Assembly (NCBI GenBank): GCA_013214575.1
Contig: JABSSD010000007.1
Coordinates: 1-64,000, forward strand
Source of the DNA: Paracoccaceae bacterium
GTDB lineage: Bacteria > Pseudomonadota > Alphaproteobacteria > Rhodobacterales > Rhodobacteraceae
Length of the DNA: 64,000 nt
Direction of reading: 5' to 3'
The notes beneath the pieces are model-generated. The model made no database searches. It was not told the origin of the DNA and saw only the letters and a list, made by a program, of their open reading frames with translations. The position numbers and the translations under genes were made by a program. Of this stretch, positions 56,924-64,000 are shown piece by piece; positions within the stretch are counted from its first letter, which is position 1; each line of letters starts with the position of its first letter.

Positions 56924-57799
56924 TCAGGGCGCAATCAGCGTGACGCCTGGGATGCGCTGGAGATGATAGATATCCTCGTCGTAGATCTCGGTTAGGTCTG
57001 CCACCAGTTCGTCGGTCCAGCCGTCCAGATCCAATTCCTCCTCCAGCGCGTCCTCCAGGGCGAATTTGTCCAAAAAGGCCGCATAAACACGGCGCTTTTG
57101 CATTTCACTCATCTCGCCATGCGTCCCCATATAGCTGCGCAGACGTGTCATGCCTTCGGCGGATAAAATAGTGGCCAGCAGGTCGAGATCCCCCAGCAAG
57201 GCCTGGTTTGGTTCCAGACCGGCCATGTCGCGCAAGATCTGCCCCCAGGTCAGCGGCATATCCTCATAACACCAGACGGTGATTGCAATATCTGGCACAG
57301 CCTGCCGCAACCGTTGCATCATTTCCGACCAGCGCAGTTGCCGTGGATCTGTTTGTTTTCTGACATCTCGCAATCTCTGAGGCGAGGCCTTTTCCAGCAG
57401 CGCCGGCAAAAAACCAGCCGGATTGCGCAGCCCCATGAAGATCTCAATCTGATCATAGGGGAACAATTGTTGCAGGTATTGCATCCGCTGCACGGCTTCT
57501 GGATACAGCAAGTTATCCTGCAGGGCGCTGCGCTGCGACCCAAAGAAATGCGGATTTGACAGCACCACTCGGTCAGCGTCTTCTTCGTCAAGGATGGCAT
57601 CCCACAACACATCTCGCGAATCCGCGGCGGCGGTGCCAGCCTTGAGGGCAGAGAAGCAATCTTTCAGCAGGCTGCGATACTTGCCCGGTCCCGGCACTGC
57701 GACGCCGCGTTTGGAAAAGTCTTGCTTGTTGCGCAGCAGGCTTTTCAGCAGGCGGTCTTCTTCGGTGGCATGAGCGCCGGTGTGCACAATAACCTGCAT
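56924..57799 (-). CDS. Hypothetical protein upstream of modA, sulfotransferase-like N-terminus
   Basis: A 291-residue protein starting MQVIVHTGAHATEEDRLLKS. That opening resembles the phosphate-binding loop of sulfotransferase-like P-loop proteins (HxGxxxT type), but the rest gives no firm match. It ends 5 bases before modA, so it may share a transcript. An acidic C-terminus (ALEEELDLDGWTDELVADL) is notable. Confidence 0.6.
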   Translation of the reverse strand: MQVIVHTGAHATEEDRLLKSLLRNKQDFSKRGVAVPGPGKYRSLLKDCFSALKAGTAAADSRDVLWDAILDEEDADRVVLSNPHFFGSQRSALQDNLLYPEAVQRMQYLQQLFPYDQIEIFMGLRNPAGFLPALLEKASPQRLRDVRKQTDPRQLRWSEMMQRLRQAVPDIAITVWCYEDMPLTWGQILRDMAGLEPNQALLGDLDLLATILSAEGMTRLRSYMGTHGEMSEMQKRRVYAAFLDKFALEDALEEELDLDGWTDELVADLTEIYDEDIYHLQRIPGVTLIAP

Positions 57800-57976
57800 C
57801 TTATTGTTTGGTCCTTGGTGATTTTATACAATCTGTATTGAGTACGGCGCGCGGCCGGTCAGGTCAAATTTCTCGACTGGGTCCGAGCGTTTTCCGAAAA
57901 AACGTATCTGCAGCGCCACGACAGAGCTTTTGCCGCTTGCACCCCCCCCAAAGAGCCGCTAATCCCTGCCTCAAGT

Positions 57977-58052
57977 GCCCCTATAGCTCAGCTGGTAGAG
58001 CAACTGATTTGTAATCAGTAGGTCCGCGGTTCGAGTCCGTGTGGGGGCACCA
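57977..58052 (+). tRNA. tRNA-Thr (anticodon TGT)
   Basis: A 76-nt cloverleaf including encoded CCA: acceptor GCCCCTA pairs with TGGGGGC, D-arm GCTCAGCTGGTAGAGC, anticodon arm ACTGA-TTTGTAA-TCAGT (anticodon TGT, reading ACA), and T-loop TTCGAGT. The 3' end lies within a 39-bp direct repeat that marks an integration site. Confidence 0.95.
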
Positions 58053-58069
58053 TATAATCAATGACTTAG
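58031..58069. repeat. Attachment-site-like direct repeat, copy 1 (in tRNA-Thr)
   Basis: The first copy of a 39-bp perfect direct repeat; it covers the T-loop, acceptor arm and CCA of tRNA-Thr and 17 further bases. The second copy is 58359-58397. This is the pattern left by tyrosine-integrase elements that insert at tRNA 3' ends. Confidence 0.8.
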
Positions 58070-58305
58070 TTGATTAGTTCCAAAGTCTCTTTCGAGTGGC
58101 TTCCACATAGCTACCACTGGACAAGATTTCGTGCGCTCTTCGAGATGACCACCTCAGCGTCGGCATCGATCCGACAAGATCAATGAGAATCATTTCCTGA
58201 ATCAATGTGAAAGTTTAGCGGCCCACCCAGACAGGCCTGCATACTTTATTAGACCGATTGTAAGTCAAAATGACAAACTCCTTACATGTGTTATCCCACC
58301 ACAAA

Positions 58306-58380
58306 GGCGAGTTGGCAGAGTGGTGACACAGCGGATTGAAAGTCCTCGTGTCGGTGGCTCGAGTCCGTGTGGGGGCACCA
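58306..58380 (+). pseudogene. tRNA-like remnant, chimeric
   Basis: The 5' half (GGCGAGTTGGCAGAGTGGT, then GCGGATTGAAAGTCC) resembles a tRNA, nearest to tRNA-Cys in my memory. The 3' end is identical to tRNA-Thr, including GGGGGCACCA. The acceptor arms do not pair and the anticodon and T stems have mismatches, so it is probably not functional. It looks like a recombination product of insertion into tRNA genes. Confidence 0.45.
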
Positions 58381-58397
58381 TATAATCAATGACTTAG
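58359..58397. repeat. Attachment-site-like direct repeat, copy 2
   Basis: Identical over 39 bp to 58031-58069, with weaker similarity continuing some 13 bases beyond. The 328-bp spacing suggests either a small stacked insertion or a recombination scar next to the larger restriction island. Confidence 0.8.
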
Positions 58398-58647
58398 GTG
58401 AACTAGTTGCACCCTGCGTTATCCGCGGATTCCAAGCGGGTTCCAAGCGGGTTCCAAAATCTTATAGCTGTTTGATCTGGTCCCCAATTTGGATTGAGGC
58501 GCTTTAATTGACGTCGACGGGCACCGCGCCATCGTCTGTCGTGCATACCTATGACCTAAATGTATCTTTGAATAGCAATCGACTCTGCCAAAATTGGTTA
58601 GTAGAATGATCAAAAATATTATCAACTATAGCGGCAGTGCAATCCAA

Positions 58648-60201
58648 ATGACGAACAACACACGGAAATCCGACCTCGATTTCGCCGCCGACCTTTTCAA
58701 AGCCGCCGACAAAATGCGTGGCTCTCTGGAGCCCTCTGAATATAAACACGTCGCTCTGGGCCTGATTTTCCTCAAGTATATCTCCGAAGCCTTCCAGGCT
58801 ATGCACGATCAACTGAGCGAGAATGAATACGCAGATCCGGAAGAGCCGGAAGAATACCTGGCCGAAAATGTCTTTTGGGTGCCCGTAGCAGCCCGTTGGG
58901 ATTTCATTCAACAAAGTGCCCGCTCTGAAAATATCGGCAAGATCATCGATGACGCCATGGAGGCAATCGAGGCCGTTCCCACCAATGAAAGCCTCAAAGG
59001 CGTTCTACCCAAAACTTACGCTCGTCCCACGCTGGATAAGACCATGCTGGGTGAGCTGGTCGATCTATTCTCTAACATCAAGCTGCATGACAGCACCGAC
59101 CGTGCCCGCGACCTCCTGGGACGTGTCTATGAGTACTTTATCTCCGGTTTTGCCAGCGCGGAGGGCAAACGTGGTGGCGAATTCTTTACCCCTCGTTCTG
59201 TCGTGCGCACTCTTGTTGAGATGCTGGAACCCTATCAGGGCCGCGTCTATGATCCATGCTGTGGCTCTGGCGGCATGTTCATCCAGTCAGAGAAATTCAT
59301 CGATGAACACGGTGGGCGACCCGATGACATCGCCGTCTATGGTCAAGAGATCAACCACACCACATGGCGTCTGGCGAAAATGAACCTTGCGGTGCATGGC
59401 ATTGATGCGGACATCGGCTGGGACAGCGCCGGTAGCTTTCACAAAGACAGCCACCCAAACCTCAAGGCCGACTATATCCTCGCCAACCCGCCGTTTAATA
59501 TCTCGGACTGGGGCGGTGATCGCCTGACCGAGGATGTGCGTTGGCAATATGGCACCCCGCCCAAGGGCAACGCCAACTTTGCTTGGATCCAACATATCAT
59601 CCATCACCTCGCCCCGCGCGGCCATGCGGGGGTGGTGCTGGCCAATGGTTCGATGTCCAGCCAAACCAGTGGCGAGGGTGACATCCGTAAAAAGCTGATC
59701 GAGGAAGGCCGTGTCGATTGTATGGTCGCCCTGCCGGGGCAGCTGTTCTATTCCACCCAAATTCCCGTCTGCCTGTGGATCCTGTCGCGGGACAAGTCGG
59801 CAAATGGCCATCGTGACCGCAAAGGCGAGATCCTGTTCATCGATGCCCGCAACATGGGCCATATGGTCGACCGCGTGCGCCGCGAATTTTCTGACAACGA
59901 TATTGAGAAGATTGCAGGCACCTACCGCCGCTGGCGCGCCAAGCCCGAAACCATCGAGGACAAAGGCTGGGACGCCTACGCGGATGAAGCAGGATTCTGC
60001 AAGTCAGAGGGGCTAGAAGTCATCCGCAAACACGACCACGTGCTGACTCCGGGGCGCTATGTTGGAGCAGCCGAGGTCGAGGATGACGGGGTGCCGTTTG
60101 AGGAGAAAATTGCAACTTTTAAAACTACTCTAAAAGAGCAGTTTTCTTTGGGTGAGAAGTTGCAAACCAGAATTTCCGTGTCACTGGAGCTCCTAAAGTG
60201 A
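58648..60201 (+). CDS. hsdM: Type I restriction-modification system, DNA methyltransferase subunit M
   Basis: N6-adenine methyltransferase subunit. The 517-residue protein from ATG 58648 (frame open from 58594) has the HsdM N-terminal helical domain ([20 protein letters not shown]), the SAM motif [13 protein letters not shown], catalytic motif [14 protein letters not shown], and the HsdM C-terminal features ([15 protein letters not shown]). Its TGA overlaps the GTG start of hsdS (GTGA). It methylates host DNA together with HsdS. Confidence 0.94.
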   Translation: MTNNTRKSDLDFAADLFKAADKMRGSLEPSEYKHVALGLIFLKYISEAFQAMHDQLSENEYADPEEPEEYLAENVFWVPVAARWDFIQQSARSENIGKIIDDAMEAIEAVPTNESLKGVLPKTYARPTLDKTMLGELVDLFSNIKLHDSTDRARDLLGRVYEYFISGFASAEGKRGGEFFTPRSVVRTLVEMLEPYQGRVYDPCCGSGGMFIQSEKFIDEHGGRPDDIAVYGQEINHTTWRLAKMNLAVHGIDADIGWDSAGSFHKDSHPNLKADYILANPPFNISDWGGDRLTEDVRWQYGTPPKGNANFAWIQHIIHHLAPRGHAGVVLANGSMSSQTSGEGDIRKKLIEEGRVDCMVALPGQLFYSTQIPVCLWILSRDKSANGHRDRKGEILFIDARNMGHMVDRVRREFSDNDIEKIAGTYRRWRAKPETIEDKGWDAYADEAGFCKSEGLEVIRKHDHVLTPGRYVGAAEVEDDGVPFEEKIATFKTTLKEQFSLGEKLQTRISVSLELLK

Positions 60202-61436
60202 GTGACCAACAAGAAAATTCACTTGAAGAGATGTGTGAACTGATTGTTGACTGCCCCCATTCGACGCCAAAATGGACGGACAGCGGTCACCTAGTAATCA
60301 GAAACCAAAACATACGTAATGGTCGTCTCGACCTCGCTAAAAAAAGCTATACAAATCACAAAGACTATCTTGTGCGAGTGCGGCGAGCAGTTCCGCAATC
60401 GGGGGATCTAATATTCACCCGTGAAGCCCCCATGGGGGAAATATGCCAAGTTCCTGAGGGTCTCGATTGCTGCATTGGACAGAGACAGGTTTTATTGCGT
60501 CCCGCAATAAACGTTTCGTCGGATTACTTATTGTATGCAATGCAATCGCCTTACGTGAGGGATCAAATTCTCTGGAATGAAGGCACGGGGTCGACAGTTA
60601 GCAATGTCAGAATTCCTGTTTTGAAAAAGCTGAAAATTCCACGTCGAGGCAACAATGAAACCCAGATTGCGTTAATCTTAAAGCAGCTAGACGACAAAAT
60701 CGATTTGAACCGGCGGATGAATGAGACGTTGGAAGAGATGGCGCGGGCACTGTTTCGGGATTGGTTCGTCGATTTCGGCCCCACCCGCCGCCAAATCGCC
60801 GGAGAAACCGACCCCGCCGCTATCATGGGCCACGCCTTCCTCGTAGACAAAGCCCTCCCCCTGGCCCCCCAATTCCCCGCCAACCTCGGCAAAAATGGAC
60901 TGCCTGAGGGGTGGGCGTCGCGCGAACTTAGAACAGCGTTGACGTTAAATTATGGAAAATCCCTGCCCAAAAAGTCCAGAATAGAGGGAGGCTATAAGGT
61001 CTATGGCTCTGGCGGCGTTACGGGCACACACAAAGAATCGCTGGCTAAAGGCCCGTCAACCATTGTTGGCCGCAAGGGTACTGTAGGTAGTCTATACTGG
61101 TCCCGCGATGACTTTTTTGCCATCGATACGGTATTCTATGTCACATCTGATTACCCCATGGTCTTTTGTCACCGGCTTCTAGAAACGCTCGGCCTTGAAA
61201 CAATGAACACCGATGCGGCGGTCCCAGGATTGAACCGAGACAACGCTTACAGGCAAGAATTTGCGTTTGGTGGGGAAGACTTAATTCATGCCTACGCCGA
61301 ATTTTGCGATGCGTTGACTGAGAAATCAGATGCAAACAATTTGGAAAACCAAACCCTCGCCGCCCTGCGCGATCTGCTTTTGCCCAAACTCATGTCCGGC
61401 GAAATCCGCTTGAAAGATATGGAGGGGATGGAGTGA
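60198..61436 (+). CDS. hsdS: Type I restriction-modification system, specificity subunit S
   Basis: DNA-recognition subunit. The 412-residue protein (GTG start at 60198 overlapping hsdM) has two target-recognition domains (about 1-150 and 210-360), a central conserved spacer helix ([19 protein letters not shown] then [16 protein letters not shown]) and a C-terminal conserved region ([19 protein letters not shown]). Recognition sequence cannot be read from the protein. Base composition is lower in GC in the recognition domains than in the spacer, as usual for exchanged domains. It overlaps the next gene by 4 bases. Confidence 0.93.
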   Translation: MSDQQENSLEEMCELIVDCPHSTPKWTDSGHLVIRNQNIRNGRLDLAKKSYTNHKDYLVRVRRAVPQSGDLIFTREAPMGEICQVPEGLDCCIGQRQVLLRPAINVSSDYLLYAMQSPYVRDQILWNEGTGSTVSNVRIPVLKKLKIPRRGNNETQIALILKQLDDKIDLNRRMNETLEEMARALFRDWFVDFGPTRRQIAGETDPAAIMGHAFLVDKALPLAPQFPANLGKNGLPEGWASRELRTALTLNYGKSLPKKSRIEGGYKVYGSGGVTGTHKESLAKGPSTIVGRKGTVGSLYWSRDDFFAIDTVFYVTSDYPMVFCHRLLETLGLETMNTDAAVPGLNRDNAYRQEFAFGGEDLIHAYAEFCDALTEKSDANNLENQTLAALRDLLLPKLMSGEIRLKDMEGME

Positions 61437-62179
61437 AAGAACTCTGCCCCAATATTTATGACTTTACCCGCCATTGGTCCTCGGCTCCGAATGTTGCACA
61501 AGCTTTTGAAGCGCTTGTACTGGTTGACAAGGCAGACAATGACGGAGTGATTTGTGCGTCAAAGGCGATGGTTGAATGTGCATGTAAGACCATCGTTGAG
61601 GAGCTGGACGATCCGTCCAATCCGATAAAAGGTTGGCCGAACTCCCCTATCAAATCCGCTGACCCCACTATGGGGAACTGGATGGCCGCTGCTACCAACC
61701 TCCTGAATTTGGTGAGTGACAAAACAGACGCATTCAACAGTGTCATTGGCCAGTATAATGAGTTGGCGACAAAGCTGGGACGCTTTAGGAATAAAGCAGG
61801 GACCATCGCTCATGGCCGGATGGGGTTTGAACAAAAATTGTCAGCTCACCATAGGCGAACCGCCTTAATAACCGCTGATACAGTTATCGGTTTTTTACAT
61901 GATGCCTATCTGTCAATACAAACAGATCCCACCAGTTCCTTTGAGCCCTACGATCGGTTTCCAGAAGCAAACAAAGCAATCGACACGAGCAGTGCATTCT
62001 TAAAGGTTCAAATTGAAGAAGACGGCACGCTGTACGGAAAAATTTCACTTGGTTCGAATTCAGAAGAGCATCAATTTTCGGTGTCGGTTTCAGAATTTTT
62101 ATTTGGAACTGATCGATTTGCCTATCGTGAAGCGTTTTTGCAGGCGGGTGGTGTCCATAGTAAGGAGAAGCAGTCATGA
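61433..62179 (+). CDS. Abi_C-like hypothetical protein in the restriction operon
   Basis: A 248-residue protein (GTG start at 61433, overlapping hsdS by 4 bases). The middle region has RFRNKAGTIAHGRMG, which resembles the conserved motif of the abortive-infection C-terminal (Abi_C) family; ICASKAMVECACKTIVEELDD upstream also fits that group. Family assignment is from motif memory only. It overlaps the DUF4268 gene by ATGA, so it is synthesised with the R-M subunits. A defence-related or regulatory role is inferred. Confidence 0.65.
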   Translation: MKELCPNIYDFTRHWSSAPNVAQAFEALVLVDKADNDGVICASKAMVECACKTIVEELDDPSNPIKGWPNSPIKSADPTMGNWMAAATNLLNLVSDKTDAFNSVIGQYNELATKLGRFRNKAGTIAHGRMGFEQKLSAHHRRTALITADTVIGFLHDAYLSIQTDPTSSFEPYDRFPEANKAIDTSSAFLKVQIEEDGTLYGKISLGSNSEEHQFSVSVSEFLFGTDRFAYREAFLQAGGVHSKEKQS

Positions 62180-63147
62180 CCCAACTTGGCCGCCTAGAGC
62201 GCGTTGATCTGCGCGCAGAATGGTCCAAGGAGGACCGTGATTTCACTCCGTGGTTGGCGCAGGAGGAGAATATCGCCCTGTTGGGTGAGACGCTCAAGAT
62301 GTCCCTTGAAGTCGAGGAAGAGGAGCGCCGTGTTGGACGGTTTAGTGCTGACATTTTATGCCGGGATACCGCCACTGCCGAGGGCGACTGGGTCGTCATT
62401 GAAAACCAGCTGGAGACCACGGATCATTCCCATTTAGGGCAGATCATTACCTATGCCGCGGGACTCGAGGCCAAGACCTGCATCTGGGTCGCTGCAAAGT
62501 TCCATGAAGAGCACCGTGCTGCCATTGATTGGCTGAACGAGATTACCGGTGAGGGCCATCAGTTTTTTGCCTTGGAGATCGAGCTTTGGCGGATTGGCGA
62601 GAGCCTGTCAGCCCCCAAATTCAACATCGTTGCCCAGCCTAACGATTGGAAACGGGATATCGGGCGGGCGGCCAAATTGGTGCAGCCTGCACATCTCAGC
62701 CAAACCAAACAGCTGCAACTGGCTTTCTGGACAGCTCTGCAAGAGCGATTGAACGGTCACGTGATGCTCAGGTCGCGCAAACCGCTCCCCCAACACTGGA
62801 CTACATTTTCAATTGGGCGGTCAGGCATGCACTTGGCTGGACTGATCAACACGCGAGAAAACCGCGTGGCAGTTGAACTGCTGCTAGCTGACAAAAATGC
62901 CCAATCCTTCTTTGAACAGTTGCGCCAGGATGAAGAACAAATTGCAGAGGAAACTGGTCTGAATCTGGAATGGTGGCCTATCCCCGACAGCCGCAACAGT
63001 AAAGTGATTACGTTCCATTCTATGCCTGATTTGGGCAACCGGTCCAGCTGGCCAGAGTTGCATAACTGGATGATTGAAACGTTGGAAATAATGCACACGT
63101 GCTTTGCGCCGCGCGTGAAAGCGCTGGTGAGTGGAGAGCAGCATTGA
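62176..63147 (+). CDS. DUF4268 domain protein, restriction-endonuclease-like fold likely
   Basis: A 323-residue protein. The N-terminal half has RFSADILCRDTATAEGDWVV-IENQLETTDHSHLGQ, where Asp and Glu-x-Gln positions match a PD-(D/E)xK-type nuclease core (D...ExQ), then ITYAAGLEAKTCIWVA. The C-terminal half is the DUF4268 domain (LQLAFWTALQERL, ELLLADKNAQSFFEQL). It starts within the previous gene's stop (ATGA), and its stop overlaps the TTG start of hsdR. DUF4268 proteins are often found near R-M or defence genes; function unproven. Confidence 0.75.
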   Translation: MTQLGRLERVDLRAEWSKEDRDFTPWLAQEENIALLGETLKMSLEVEEEERRVGRFSADILCRDTATAEGDWVVIENQLETTDHSHLGQIITYAAGLEAKTCIWVAAKFHEEHRAAIDWLNEITGEGHQFFALEIELWRIGESLSAPKFNIVAQPNDWKRDIGRAAKLVQPAHLSQTKQLQLAFWTALQERLNGHVMLRSRKPLPQHWTTFSIGRSGMHLAGLINTRENRVAVELLLADKNAQSFFEQLRQDEEQIAEETGLNLEWWPIPDSRNSKVITFHSMPDLGNRSSWPELHNWMIETLEIMHTCFAPRVKALVSGEQH

Positions 63148-64000
63148 GTTTTACCGAAGACCTTGTCGAGCAGGCTGCACTGGAAATGTTCCAAGAGTTG
63201 GGCTGGACCTATGCTGAGCCGCAGATGATTGCCCCTGACGGTCCAGAAAAGGCACGTGGATCCTACGGAGAGGTGGTTCTTCGCGATGTGTTGTCTGACG
63301 CGGCGCATAGGCTAAACCCAGATATTCCGGCAGAGGCGATCCATGCGGCAGTCAGACAGGTCCAGATTTCTGAAACGCCCTCACTCATAGAGGAAAATCG
63401 CCGTATTCACCGCCTGTTGGTAGACGGGGTCGACGTTGAGTATCGGCGTGCAGATGGCACTATTAAAGGTGACAAAGTACGGCTGATCGATTTCTCAAAT
63501 CCAACCAACAATGATCTGACCGTCACCAATCAGTTCACGGTGGTTGAGAGTGGACACAACCGCCGCCCGGACATCGTTGCTTTTATCAATGGACTGCCTG
63601 TAGCGGTGATCGAGCTCAAGAATGCCGCCAATGAAAACGCGACCATAACTGACGCCTTCAACCAGCTGCAAACCTATAAGAAACAGATCCCCTCTCTGTT
63701 TCGCACAAATGCTGTTCTGATCACCTCTGACGGCCTTCTGGCGCGCATAGGCTCGCTGAGTGCCGAGGAGGACCGGTTTATGCCTTGGCGCACTGTGACG
63801 GGTGCTCAGGGGGACTTCACGCCCGCAGGCCCAAAAGAAATGGAAACGCTGATCAAGGGGGTGTTTCAACCGGAATATCTGCTTCAGCTGATCCGAGACT
63901 TCACAGTTTTTGGCGACAAAGGCGATGGACCGTTCAAGATTGTAGGCGGCTATCATCAGTTCCACGGTGCGCGCAAAGCACTAAGCAGCGCCATTGATGC
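63144..64000 (+). CDS. hsdR: Type I restriction-modification system, restriction subunit R (partial)
   Basis: The ATP-dependent translocase and nuclease subunit; only the first about 285 codons are in the window and the frame is open at the end. Start is TTG 63144 (LSFTEDLVEQAALEMFQELG), overlapping the DUF4268 stop by TTGA. The N-terminal nuclease domain shows RRPDIVAFINGLPVAVIELK followed by NAFNQLQTYK-like sequence (ITDAFNQLQTYKKQIP), the D...ExK and QxxxY motifs of HsdR nucleases. The helicase domain lies outside the window. Confidence 0.92.
   Translation, partial: MSFTEDLVEQAALEMFQELGWTYAEPQMIAPDGPEKARGSYGEVVLRDVLSDAAHRLNPDIPAEAIHAAVRQVQISETPSLIEENRRIHRLLVDGVDVEYRRADGTIKGDKVRLIDFSNPTNNDLTVTNQFTVVESGHNRRPDIVAFINGLPVAVIELKNAANENATITDAFNQLQTYKKQIPSLFRTNAVLITSDGLLARIGSLSAEEDRFMPWRTVTGAQGDFTPAGPKEMETLIKGVFQPEYLLQLIRDFTVFGDKGDGPFKIVGGYHQFHGARKALSSAID

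Larger units (their letters stand above)
58053..58647. other. AT-richer island border without a supported gene
   Basis: About 600 bp between tRNA-Thr and hsdM. It holds the second att-like repeat with a tRNA-like remnant (58306-58397) and an 11-bp tandem repeat TTCCAAGCGGG (58430-58451, plus a third partial copy). Base composition is visibly more AT-rich than the upstream chromosome. The hsdM promoter must be here, but I cannot fix it. Confidence 0.6.

Noticed and set aside
58306-58380. A second functional tRNA
   Set aside because: The acceptor arms do not pair and stems contain mismatches; only the 3' end matches tRNA-Thr.

Overview
The window looks like a chromosome segment of a marine Rhodobacteraceae (Roseobacter-group alphaproteobacterium). 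The evidence is the high-GC coding style, an E1-beta pyruvate dehydrogenase subunit carrying its own lipoyl domain, an uvrA preceded by the alphaproteobacterial SOS box GTTC-N7-GTTC, a probable dmdC-dmdD pair for DMSP-derived methylmercaptopropionate breakdown, and many conserved roseobacter-type genes. No species can be named from the sequence alone.

Layout. 113-2492: a decayed IS30-family element whose transposase gene is split by a decayed IS110-family element; both transposases are broken. 2800-5032: cysE and a cysteine synthase. 5195-10806 (minus): pdhC-pdhB-pdhA, an ftsB-like gene and pgk. 10939-12031: two cyclophilins. 12162-15794 (minus): bactofilin plus M23 peptidase, a DUF455 ferritin-like protein and a Bcp-type peroxiredoxin. 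15803-26518: AsmA-like protein, queA, two MFS transporters, DUF924 protein, lpd and a methyltransferase-like protein. 26600-29452: uvrA. 29633-37599: probable dmdC-dmdD with a divergent AraC regulator, then an Lrp regulator divergent from methionine gamma-lyase and an AceE-like 2-oxoacid dehydrogenase E1 (an mdeR-mdeA-mdeB arrangement). 37626-45530: a LacI regulator divergent from myo-inositol catabolic genes iolG, iolC, iolD, iolE and iolB. 45830-57799: an Aer-type PAS protein, a second Lrp regulator, a large membrane protein, a SIMPL protein, metY, a glycosyltransferase-like protein and modABC. 57977-64000: tRNA-Thr followed by a tRNA-associated island with a type I restriction-modification operon that runs off the window.

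Functional themes. Sulfur metabolism recurs: cysteine synthesis (cysE, cysK), methanethiol release from DMSP breakdown products (dmdCD) and from methionine (mdeA), and a MetY-type enzyme that could reassimilate sulfide or methanethiol. Pyruvate dehydrogenase is split: pdhABC and the lpd gene lie 14 kb apart but share a near-identical palindrome (TAGTTTA-N4-TRAACTA) 24-31 bp before the start codons, suggesting one regulator. The iol promoter has two strong LacI-type palindromes.

The most interesting part is the right edge. A 39-bp perfect direct repeat begins inside the 3' end of tRNA-Thr and recurs about 330 bp downstream, fused to a degenerate tRNA-like sequence. This marks an island border, possibly of stacked insertions. 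Behind it hsdM, hsdS, an Abi_C-like gene, a DUF4268 gene with nuclease-like motifs, and hsdR are all joined by 4-nt stop/start overlaps, a tightly coupled, probably defensive operon with two non-canonical members.
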